From positions 1,116,001 through 1,180,000 of the forward strand of contig OZ219748.1 in NCBI GenBank assembly GCA_964291335.2: 64,000 nucleotides of DNA. Reading direction: 5' to 3'. The notes beneath the pieces are model-generated. The model saw only the letters and a program-made list of their open reading frames with translations, was not told the origin of the DNA and ran no database searches. Below, piece by piece: positions 57,054-64,000 of this stretch (the stretch's first letter is position 1; each line of letters starts with the position of its first letter). The DNA is from G964291335 sp964291335. GTDB taxonomy: Bacteria > Chloroflexota > Dehalococcoidia > Lucifugimonadales > UBA3495. Both the position numbers and the translations under genes were made by a program.

Positions 57054-57272
57054 GTGCTTCAGAAAAACACCGGGCAAAATATCGGGCTGGAGAGCCGCCG
57101 CAGCTTTCTGGTCAAGCTGGGCGTGGGCATGGCTGCCTTGACTGCCGTATCCGCCGGCCTGATTCGTTTCGGGCGCAAGCCGGCGGCCCGCAGCACCCAG
57201 GCCTTTCCGGGCCCCGATTCCATCTTTCACCCGGCCCGGGATCCGCGCCTGGACCCGCGACGCCGCAGCTGA
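57054..57272 (+). CDS. Small twin-arginine-signal protein
   Basis: A 72-residue protein with SRRSFLVKLGVGMAALTAV, matching the S-R-R-x-F-L-K Tat motif, followed by a hydrophobic stretch and a short tail (PGPDSIFHPARDPRL). It is too small for a folded enzyme after removal of the signal, so it may stay anchored in the membrane. GTG 57054 is preceded by GAGGGTGAG. I cannot name it. The tail PGxDSIFxP appears to be conserved in similar Chloroflexi proteins, from memory. Confidence 0.6.
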   Translation: MLQKNTGQNIGLESRRSFLVKLGVGMAALTAVSAGLIRFGRKPAARSTQAFPGPDSIFHPARDPRLDPRRRS

Positions 57273-57463
57273 CCGGCGCCTTTGAGCGCACTGCTGCAAG
57301 GCCATCAAGCCGCCGGCAGCGGCGCCCACCCCGGTTGAAGGATTTATCCGGCCCGGTTAGTTCATCTTACCGAAAGGCCGGCAGTTGCTTCGGAGGCTGG
57401 TTGCTGTTGGCCGCCGCCGCTGGAAACCTTTCACCGGCGCAGCGACTGCCGCATCATTCCCGA

Positions 57464-59242
57464 CTAACGCCGCCCGAACTCGCGCTCCATGTGGTAAGAA
57501 CTGAAGTGGAGCAGGGTAGGGCGTCCGTGGGGGCAAGTATGGGGGCTGTCGGCAGCTTCCAGTTGCTCCAGCAGGGCCCGCATCTCCTGCTCGGTCAGGG
57601 ACTGGCCGGCCCGGATCGCGCTATGACAGGCCACCGAGGCGGCCAGCCGGTCTTCCTGCTGACGCTGCAAACTGTCAAAGGCCACCAGGTCCAGCACGTC
57701 CAGCAAAGCCTTGCCCGGGTCCCCGGTTTGCAAAATGGCTGGCGTCGCCCGTATCAGGTATGCATTGTCGCCGAAATGCTCCACCTGGTAACCGTAAGCG
57801 GCTAACGCCTCCCGGTGGGCGTCGAACGTCGCTTCCTGGCTCAAGGTCAGCTCTACGGCTGCCGGCGCCAGCAGGGGCTGGGATTGAACCTCCCGGTTTC
57901 CGGCCTGGCGGACAATGCGATCGAACAAAACGCGTTCATGGGCGGCGTGCTGATCCACCAGGTACAGGCCATCCGGGCTTTCCGCCACGATGTAGGTGAG
58001 CCGCACCTGTCCGACGACCCGCAGGCTGGGCAGCGCCTGCCAGGGCGTCAGGTCGGCATCCCGGGGGCCGGGCCCGGCTGGCTGGCCTCCGCCGCTCCGG
58101 GCCGCTGCCCCCGCCGGGGATGCGCCAGCCCCGTTGCCCGGCGCCGCCAGGGGGCTGCGGAAAAACCCCGGACTGGCCGCTTGCGCAGGGGCGGCGTTAA
58201 AACCGGCTGCCGCCTGACCGGAACCCCGCAGGCCGCGTACTGGGGAAGAACCGACCAAAGCCTGACGCACCGTCCGCTGCAACGCCGCATAAACCTTGCC
58301 GTCGTCGCGAAAGCGCACTTCCCGCTTGGTTGGATGGGAATTAACATCCACCTCATCCAGGGGCGTCGTCAGGTTGAGGACAGCTACCGGGTAGCGCCGC
58401 TCGGGCAGCAGACCGTGATAAGCCTCCTCCAGTGCAAAGGACAGCATCCGGTTCTGAATCCACCGGCGGTTGACCAGAAAGGTCGCGTAGGAACGGTTAG
58501 CCCGGTGCAAACCGGGGGCGCTGATGCAGCCCTCTACCCGGCGTTCCGGGTCGGCATCCGGCCCGTCATCGGCGACCGACAGCATACTGTCCGCAACCTC
58601 GGCTCCGTAAACTGCCAGCAGGGCGTCGGCGATTCGGCCGCTGCCCGGCGCAGCCAAAACCTGACGGCCGCCGGCAGTGAGGCGGAAGGCGGTTTCCGGG
58701 TAGGCCAGAGCGTAACGGGAGAGCAGGTCGTGGATTCGTCCGGCCTCCGCATTGGCCGACTTGAGGAACTTGCGGCGAGCCGGCATGTTGCCGAAAAGGT
58801 CGGCAACCACCACCGACGTACCCGGCGGGGCGCCCTCGGCCCCTTCCCGCAAAGGCTGACCCCAGTCAATCTGGATGGAATGGGCCGAATCTTCCGCCGC
58901 CGGGCGGGTAGTCATAGTCAACCGGGATACGGCGGCAATGCTGGGCAGAGCCTCGCCCCGGAACCCCAGCGTGCCGATGGCCTCCAGGCTTGCCTGGTCC
59001 GCCAGCTTGCTGGTAGCGTGATGCTGAAAGGCAAGGGAGACTTCCCGGGCGGGTATGCCGGCCCCGTCATCGGTAACCCGTATCTGCTCGACGCCCCCGC
59101 CCTTAATCTCCACCATAATGCGGCCGGCTTTGGCATCGATGGAGTTCTCCACCAACTCCTTAACCACCGACATCGGACGCTCAACCACCTCTCCGGCGGC
59201 GATTTGGGCGGCCAGTTCCGGGGGCAGCAACTTGATTGGCAT
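57464..59242 (-). CDS. mutL: DNA mismatch repair protein MutL
   Basis: ATPase that links MutS mismatch recognition to strand removal. The 592-residue protein begins IKLLPPELAAQIAAGEVVERP and has ELVENSIDAKA, VTDDGAGI, TLGFRGEALPSIAAVS, and the C-terminal dimerisation domain with YLVDQHAAHERVLFDR and ACHSAIRAGQSL. The endonuclease motif DQHAxxERxxYE is close (DQHAAHERVLFD), as in MutL proteins without MutH. It is the last gene of the mutS-to-mutL group on the minus strand. Confidence 0.97.
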   Translation of the reverse strand: MPIKLLPPELAAQIAAGEVVERPMSVVKELVENSIDAKAGRIMVEIKGGGVEQIRVTDDGAGIPAREVSLAFQHHATSKLADQASLEAIGTLGFRGEALPSIAAVSRLTMTTRPAAEDSAHSIQIDWGQPLREGAEGAPPGTSVVVADLFGNMPARRKFLKSANAEAGRIHDLLSRYALAYPETAFRLTAGGRQVLAAPGSGRIADALLAVYGAEVADSMLSVADDGPDADPERRVEGCISAPGLHRANRSYATFLVNRRWIQNRMLSFALEEAYHGLLPERRYPVAVLNLTTPLDEVDVNSHPTKREVRFRDDGKVYAALQRTVRQALVGSSPVRGLRGSGQAAAGFNAAPAQAASPGFFRSPLAAPGNGAGASPAGAAARSGGGQPAGPGPRDADLTPWQALPSLRVVGQVRLTYIVAESPDGLYLVDQHAAHERVLFDRIVRQAGNREVQSQPLLAPAAVELTLSQEATFDAHREALAAYGYQVEHFGDNAYLIRATPAILQTGDPGKALLDVLDLVAFDSLQRQQEDRLAASVACHSAIRAGQSLTEQEMRALLEQLEAADSPHTCPHGRPTLLHFSSYHMEREFGRR

Positions 59243-59335
59243 CAGCCTTTTTCCTGGGCGCAGCCAGAGCGGCAGCCCCCGGCGGCGGCCCGGTTCCGGC
59301 TGGCTGAAGCGGCGGACGGGTGGCGCCTGACCAAA

Positions 59336-59773
59336 CTAGAAGAGGGGCAGCATAGTGCCCTTTGCCTTATACTGCCGGTCTTCTGACGTGCCGTTCCGTG
59401 CAAAGTCGCAGACAATCTGATAGACCCGGTCCATTTGCTGATCCACATTGCGGGCGAAAAAATAGGGGGGAACCCAGGCTCCACCAAAGGCAGCCACCAC
59501 CTCCGGGTAATCATCAATCACGAACTCCGGCTCGAAGGGTATCTTCAACTCTTCCAGCCGCTCGTGAAAATGGTGCGTCGGCTTTTCATATACGCCGCTG
59601 ACATAATAGTTCAGTTCATGCTTCTCGATAACTTCCCAGCGTTCCCCCATGCCGGACCAGATATAGATTTCGTGGTGGTCGTCGATGAGTTTCTGAAAAG
59701 TCTCTCTGGTGCCCGGACGCAGGGAATCATCCAGGCCAAGAATGGTATAGTCCACATCGAAGAAAATCTTCAT
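59336..59773 (-). CDS. HAD-superfamily hydrolase
   Basis: A 145-residue protein. Motif I is FFDVDYTI (nucleophile Asp plus acid/base Asp), motif II IYIWSGMGE, and motif IV FVIDDYPEVV with the acidic pair. It is a small HAD phosphatase with no clear cap. The methionine at 59773 (MKIFFDVD) is preferred because residues upstream in the open frame (to 59884) look non-coding. It sits between the ArsC-like gene and mutL, probably in the same transcript. Confidence 0.85.
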   Translation of the reverse strand: MKIFFDVDYTILGLDDSLRPGTRETFQKLIDDHHEIYIWSGMGERWEVIEKHELNYYVSGVYEKPTHHFHERLEELKIPFEPEFVIDDYPEVVAAFGGAWVPPYFFARNVDQQMDRVYQIVCDFARNGTSEDRQYKAKGTMLPLF

Positions 59774-59884
59774 AGTCAGGCGTCGGTCTCCCCCCGGTGG
59801 ATAAGGTATATTAAAGGCTATCACAAAGGGAAATAGGCAAACAAGGTTAACATTGGCAATTATTATGTCAATTTTCCGGGGCAA

Positions 59885-60241
59885 TCACCCTTCAGCCAGG
59901 GCCTGCTCCAGAGTTTTAAGGTTGGCGCCAATCAGCAGGCGATGGTTCAACCGGGTCAGCGGACGGCGAATCAGGCGCGGCTCTTCGAGCATTAACTTCA
60001 GCAGTTCCGGGTCGGACAACTGCTGCCCGGCCAGGCCCAGCTGCTTGACACTGGGGCTGCGCCAGGCGAACAGTTCGGACAGGGAGGCCAGGCCGGCCAG
60101 TTCCGTCAGCTCTGCTTCAGTGAAGGGCGCCTTGAAGTAGTCCCGTTCCACCAGCTTCAAGCCTTTTTGCAAGAGCAACTCTCTTGCTTTACGGCAGGAA
60201 GATCAACGGGGCCACCAGTAAAATGTTGCCGTCTCGGTCAT
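59885..60241 (-). CDS. ArsC/Spx-like redox protein, predicted selenoprotein (Sec13)
   Basis: A 118-residue protein of the arsenate-reductase/Spx (YffB-like) family if the TGA at 60205-60203 is read as selenocysteine. The frame starts ATG 60241 with GGAGG six bases upstream and reads MTETATFYWWPR-U-SSCRKARELL. The family has CxxC with CRKA here; the TGA replaces the first Cys, leaving UxxC. Downstream the fold is complete: YFKAPFTEAELTELAGL, LFAWRSPSVKQLGL, EEPRLIRRPL and a final helix. The length is normal for the family. A 7-bp hairpin begins 16 nt after the TGA. It lies between mutS and the HAD gene. An alternative is a recent nonsense mutation of a TGC or TGT codon. Confidence 0.86.
60169..60187 (-). 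ncRNA. Candidate bacterial SECIS hairpin for the ArsC-like gene
   Basis: On the minus strand, GCAAGAG pairs perfectly with CUCUUGC around an AGUUG loop. The G of AGU lies 24 nt after the last base of the UGA, the same distance as in the DsbA-like gene. Confidence 0.68.
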
Positions 60242-60407
60242 TTTTCACCTCCGGTAGTGGGCCGCCGGGGCCGGCTGCTCGCCCCGGTTACCGTCATTCT
60301 AACCGTTTGCGATGAACCGGGGAAAGGCGCAGCCGGGGCCGGTTCAGCCCTTTCCGGGGGGGCCGGGCCAGCCCGGAACCGGGGCAACGCCGGGCGGAGC
60401 CGGGAAA

Positions 60408-63068
60408 TCAGCCGGCGCCGTCGGCCATCTGCCGGGCTTTTTCCTGAAGTTCATAGAGTTTGTTGATGGCTTCCAGGGGCGTCAGGTTGGCAATATCCAG
60501 GGCCAGCACTGCCTCGTTGACCGGTTGTTCCGCCGGAAAGAGGGGTATTTGCCGGGCTGGTGGCTGCGCCTGGCTTCGGCGGCGTCCTTCTTCGGCGCCC
60601 CCGTGCTGCTCCAGTTCCGCCAGGATTTCCCAGGCCCGGTTCACCACCGATTTAGGCAGACCGGCCAGTTTGGCCACGTGGACTCCGTAGCTGCGGTCGG
60701 CGCCGCCGGGAACTATGCGGTGCAGAAACACTACCCGGCCCTCCTCTTCGGCCACCGCGACGCTGTAGTTGCGCACGCCGGGCAGCACCTGGGCCAACTG
60801 CGTCAGTTCATGGTAGTGGGTAGCAAACAACGCCTTGCAGCTTAAACGCGGGTCGTTGTGCAGGTGCTCGATTACCGAGCGGGCGATGGACAGGCCGTCG
60901 TAAGTGCTGGTGCCCCGCCCGATTTCATCCAGAACCACCAGGGACCTTGGCGTGGCCTGGTTCAGAATCGCCGCGGTCTCTACCATTTCCACCATGAAAG
61001 TGGACTGGCCGGTAGTCAGGTCGTCCTGCAAACCCACCCGGGTAAAAATGCGGTCCACCAGGCCGATTTCCGCCTCCGCCGCCGGCACGAAGCTGCCGAT
61101 TTGGGACATCAATACGATGATGGCCGTCTGCCGGATGAAGGTGGACTTGCCGGCCATGTTGGGGCCGGTGAGGACGACGACCCGGGATTCGTCGCTGTCC
61201 AGTTGCACATCGTTAGGCACATAAGCGCCGGGGCCCAGGGTGCGTTCCACCACCGGATGCCGGCCCGCCCGAATCCTGATGGCGCCGCCCCGGTTAAGCC
61301 GGGGGCGAACATAGCCGTGTTGCGCCGCCCCCTCTGCCAAAGCAGAGAACACATCCACGGCGGCAACACCGCCGGACAGCCGGGCGATGGCTTCGGCGCT
61401 GCCGGCCAGCTGGGCGCACACCTGACGGTAGAGAGATTGTTCCAGTTCCTGAATGCGCTGACGGGCGTTCAGCACCAGAGCTTCGTACTCCTTGAGTTCC
61501 GGCACGATATAACGCTCGCCATTGGTCAGCGTCTGGCGGCGGATGTAGTCGTCGGGCACCTGGCTCACATTGGACTTGCTCACCTCGATGTAATAGCCGA
61601 AAACCTGATTGTAACCGACCTTCAGGCTGCGGATGCCGGTACGTTCCCGTTCCCGATGCTCCAGGCCGGCGATGAACCCCCGGGCATCCCTGGACGCTTC
61701 CTTCAGTTCATCCAGTTCCGTGGAAAAGCCCGGCCGGATGACGCTGCCCTCCCCGGGGCTGCCGGAGGGTTCATCGGCGATCGCCTGTTCCACCAGCCGG
61801 ACTACGTCGGGAACCGGCGCCAACTGGCGGCGCAGAAACTCCAGGCGGCTGTCCCCTTCCGCTTCCCCGTCCAGGGTCGGCGTCAGGGCGGCGCCGGCCG
61901 CCAGCCCCACCTTCAGGGCCGACAAGTCCCGCGGCGCCGCCGACCCGGCTTGCAGCCGCCCCAGAATACGCTCCAGGTCGCTGACCTGCGACAGAACGGC
62001 GCGGGCATCACTGCGTCGGAAAGCATCCGAATAGAAATGGGTTACTGCATCCAGCCGGCGTTCCAGCTCCGCTAAATCCAGCAGCGGCTGCCCCAGCCAC
62101 CGGCGCAGCAGCCGGCTGCCCATCGCGGTGCGCGTTGCATCCAGGGCGGCAAAGAGAGACAATTGCCGGTTCTCCCAGCGCCCGGCCTGGAACAGTTCCA
62201 GGTTCCGCCGGGTTTGCGCATCCAGCGGCATATAGGAGTCTGAGGCGTAAACGCTGAGGGCAGCCAGCCTGGGTTGGGCCGCCTTGTAGGTTTGCCCGAT
62301 GTAGTCCAGGATGGCGCCGGCGGCGGCGGCGGCCAGAGGCAGGTTTTCGCAGCCAAAGGATTCCAGGGTACGAATATCGTAATAGCCGAGCAGCCGTTCC
62401 GTGGCCGGCTTCAGGTCGAAGGCGGCCGGGTTCAGCCGGGTCAAGGGGTAACCGCCGGGCCGGGCGGCAGCGGAGCCTTCGGCCGGCCCGGCAACGCTGC
62501 CGGCCCGTACCCATTGGGGAAGTTCATCGCCGGCGGGAATCAGGATTTCGGCGGCAGAGATGCGCTCCAGTTCCGCGGCCAGACGGCGGCTATCCAGTTG
62601 GGTAGCGGCAAACTCGCCGGTAGTAACATCCACGTAAGCCAAACCGGCCCTGGCGCCTTCCTCCGTCACCGCCGCCAGGTAATTATTGCTGCTCTGATCC
62701 AGCAGGGAGGCTTCCAGCACGGTGCCGGGCGTTACCACCCGCACTACATCCCGCTCAACCAGGCCCCGGGAAGTGGACGGATCGGTCAACTGTTCGCAGA
62801 TAGCTACCTTATGCCCCTGCTTGATGAGCCGGGCCAGGTAGGATTCCAGGGAGTGGGCCGGAATGCCGGCCATGGGAACCCGGATGTTCCGGCCCATAGA
62901 GCGGGCAGTAAGAGCAATTTCCAGGGCTTGGGAAGCCACCTGCGCATCTTCATCGAAAGTTTCGTAAAAATCCCCCAGCCGGAACAGCACCAAAGCGTCC
63001 GGGTAAGCGTGCTTGACCCTCAGATACTGCTGACGAACCGGCGTCATTGCTGCTCCCTGGCTGGCCAT
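60408..63068 (-). CDS. mutS: DNA mismatch recognition protein MutS
   Basis: The 886-residue MutS1-type protein. Domain I has the mismatch-probing FYETFDED near residue 33; the ATPase has GPNMAGKSTFIRQTA, DEIGRGTSTYDGLSIA and the ATHYHELTQLA loop. A HTH-like C-terminal region and a hydrophilic tail (SQAQPPARQIPLF) follow. ATG 63068 has AGGAGGG about ten bases upstream; a later ATG (63047) is possible. It precedes the ArsC-like, HAD and mutL genes on the same strand. Confidence 0.97.
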   Translation of the reverse strand: MASQGAAMTPVRQQYLRVKHAYPDALVLFRLGDFYETFDEDAQVASQALEIALTARSMGRNIRVPMAGIPAHSLESYLARLIKQGHKVAICEQLTDPSTSRGLVERDVVRVVTPGTVLEASLLDQSSNNYLAAVTEEGARAGLAYVDVTTGEFAATQLDSRRLAAELERISAAEILIPAGDELPQWVRAGSVAGPAEGSAAARPGGYPLTRLNPAAFDLKPATERLLGYYDIRTLESFGCENLPLAAAAAGAILDYIGQTYKAAQPRLAALSVYASDSYMPLDAQTRRNLELFQAGRWENRQLSLFAALDATRTAMGSRLLRRWLGQPLLDLAELERRLDAVTHFYSDAFRRSDARAVLSQVSDLERILGRLQAGSAAPRDLSALKVGLAAGAALTPTLDGEAEGDSRLEFLRRQLAPVPDVVRLVEQAIADEPSGSPGEGSVIRPGFSTELDELKEASRDARGFIAGLEHRERERTGIRSLKVGYNQVFGYYIEVSKSNVSQVPDDYIRRQTLTNGERYIVPELKEYEALVLNARQRIQELEQSLYRQVCAQLAGSAEAIARLSGGVAAVDVFSALAEGAAQHGYVRPRLNRGGAIRIRAGRHPVVERTLGPGAYVPNDVQLDSDESRVVVLTGPNMAGKSTFIRQTAIIVLMSQIGSFVPAAEAEIGLVDRIFTRVGLQDDLTTGQSTFMVEMVETAAILNQATPRSLVVLDEIGRGTSTYDGLSIARSVIEHLHNDPRLSCKALFATHYHELTQLAQVLPGVRNYSVAVAEEEGRVVFLHRIVPGGADRSYGVHVAKLAGLPKSVVNRAWEILAELEQHGGAEEGRRRSQAQPPARQIPLFPAEQPVNEAVLALDIANLTPLEAINKLYELQEKARQMADGAG

Positions 63069-63460
63069 CGGTACAAGCCCTCCTGGTTTGCGGCATACTC
63101 AATTCTACCCCATACCGCTGGCGGAAACAAAGAGCGAAACAACGCCGGGCGGTGGAAAATGCCTTAATGTCGGGGGGAGGGGGTATTATCGGGCAAATCG
63201 TCAACCGGCAGTCCACCGGCCAGCAGTCCACCGGAGGGGACAGAGCGGCAAGAGGAGCGAGAGGGGCAGCGTTTTTGCCCTTGACCTGGCGGCGCGGAGT
63301 ATCTTTCTACGCTGCGCCAGCGGTTACGGGCTGGTCTAGCCGGTTTGGGCCGGTTCCCGGCGGCGGCCATGCCTGGCCGACCTGGCCGTCCGAAGCGTAT
63401 CGGGCGGAACCCGGCCAGGCCCGCCACCCGGTGGCGGGCCGTTGCAGCCGCCGGGCCGGC
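63069..63460. other. Intergenic region with paralogue-shared 3' flank and palindromic repeat
   Basis: No gene. From about 63310 to 63460 this matches 17730-17862, so the duplication of the FN3 gene family includes about 150 bp beyond the stop. CCGAAGCGTATCGGGCG at about 63390-63406 also occurs at 357-373, a REP-like palindrome. A 10-bp stem hairpin lies at 63418-63440 (GGCCCGCCAC and GTGGCGGGCC). Confidence 0.55.
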
Positions 63461-64000
63461 CTACTGCCGCCGCCGGTACAGGTACACCCCGCCGGCAGGC
63501 AGCGCTACTACCACCAGCGCAATCATCACCCACAGCAGCCCGTTGACGCCATCCGGTTCTGCCGGCGGGGCCGTCGCCGTCGGGGGCGGCGCTGGCGTGG
63601 CCGTGGGTTCCGCCGCGGCCAGGGCGCGTTCCGGCAGCAGGGGAGTGTCCGTCGGCGCTGCCGTGGCCGTAGCGGTGGCCGTGGGCCGGCTGGTTGGCGG
63701 CGGCGTGGCCGTTGCGGTTGGCGTCCTGGCCGGCGGGGTTGGCGGCGTGGCCGGCGCGGTCGGCGGGGTGGCCGTTGCGGTTGGCGTCCTGGCCGGCGGC
63801 GTGGCCGGCGCGGTGGCCGTTGCGGTTGGCGGCGTGGCCGGCGCGGTCGGCGGGGTGGCCGTTGCGGTTGGCGTCCTGGCCGGCGGCGTGGCCGTTGCGG
63901 TTCGCATTGCCAACAGCGTCGGCGTCCGGGTGAGTATTGCCCGCCGGGTTGCCATCGGCGTCCGCAGCAGCATTTCCGCCGGCAGCATGGTTGCCGTCGG
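63461..64000 (-). CDS. 3' part of a paralogue of the Thr-Pro surface protein (truncated by window)
   Basis: The open frame continues past the right edge. The visible 180 residues repeat the C-terminus of the gene at 17863-20541: [21 protein letters not shown] repeats, then [20 protein letters not shown] and GVYLYRRRQ, a membrane anchor with basic tail. The low-complexity region uses PATPP and ARTPTATATPP units rather than NTPTPT. Any FN3 domains or poly-C tract would be outside the window. Confidence 0.78.
   Translation of the reverse strand, partial: PTATMLPAEMLLRTPMATRRAILTRTPTLLAMRTATATPPARTPTATATPPTAPATPPTATATAPATPPARTPTATATPPTAPATPPTPPARTPTATATPPPTSRPTATATATAAPTDTPLLPERALAAAEPTATPAPPPTATAPPAEPDGVNGLLWVMIALVVVALPAGGVYLYRRRQ

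Noticed and set aside
56897..57805. A 302-codon plus-strand frame overlapping the mutL 3' end
   Set aside because: It crosses two better supported genes in another frame, with a residue composition (Arg/Pro/Ala/Gly) typical of GC-rich shadows.
59885..60178. The ArsC-like gene as a truncated protein starting at Met 60178
   Set aside because: The frame extends upstream through a family-specific CRKA motif to an ATG with GGAGG, interrupted only by the TGA at the first cysteine codon.

Overview
The window reads as chromosome of a GC-rich member of the Chloroflexota, most likely a Dehalococcoidia or SAR202-type lineage. This is inferred from family content: paired DUF2298 ('YYY') and TIGR03663-type membrane proteins, a large exported protein with a 'SWSFYDP...YWMLIK...NGKTRNL' C-terminal module, and a CoxL/Xdh-type molybdoenzyme, a luciferase-like flavin monooxygenase and a carboxymuconolactone-decarboxylase relative. 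No rRNA, tRNA or CRISPR was seen.

Layout. 1-868: decayed IS1-like element. 1-6.6 kb: trmD, an amidohydrolase, a TolB-like propeller lipoprotein, a flavin-reductase-like protein and a CinA-like/nucleotidylyltransferase fusion. 6.8-10.7 kb: two exported surface proteins (Ig/IPT-like and collagen-like). 10.8-17.6 kb: LLM oxidoreductase, pstCAB, VOC protein, metallo-beta-lactamase fold protein, apt. 17.8-20.5 kb: a fibronectin-III/Thr-Pro-rich surface protein whose 5' end carries a 23-base homopolymer; the 3' part of a paralogue lies at 63.4-64 kb. 20.9-25.2 kb: SAM hydrolase, secG, gatB, CAP-domain protein. 25.5-31.2 kb: an accessory region around acs, with two unrelated membrane/charged-repeat genes that are each followed by partial duplicate cassettes, plus an IS remnant and a CMD-like gene. 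31-36 kb: molybdenum hydroxylase and an AT-richer type II restriction-modification pair. 36-48.8 kb: speD-speE, PHP protein, DinG-type helicase, OGG-like glycosylase, M24-fold protein, MDR dehydrogenase, small zinc protein, tRNA nucleotidyltransferase, a DsbA-like gene, rnc and ftsY. 48.9-56.8 kb: envelope/glycan cluster. 57-63 kb: small Tat-signal protein, mutL, HAD protein, ArsC-like gene and mutS.

The strongest unusual result is that two separate thiol-redox genes are interrupted at exactly their catalytic-cysteine codon by an in-frame TGA: the DsbA-like gene at 46366-46998 and the ArsC/Spx-like gene at 59885-60241. Each has a good Shine-Dalgarno upstream, an intact frame downstream, and a hairpin just after the TGA whose apical loop puts a G 24 nt downstream. 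I read both as selenoproteins with bacterial SECIS elements, which implies a selenocysteine-decoding host. No selA/B/C/D gene is in this window.

A second theme is surface variability: the homopolymer-controlled FN3 gene, Thr-Pro minisatellites, and two expressed-gene-plus-silent-cassette arrays that differ in the number of 12- or 24-bp charged repeats.
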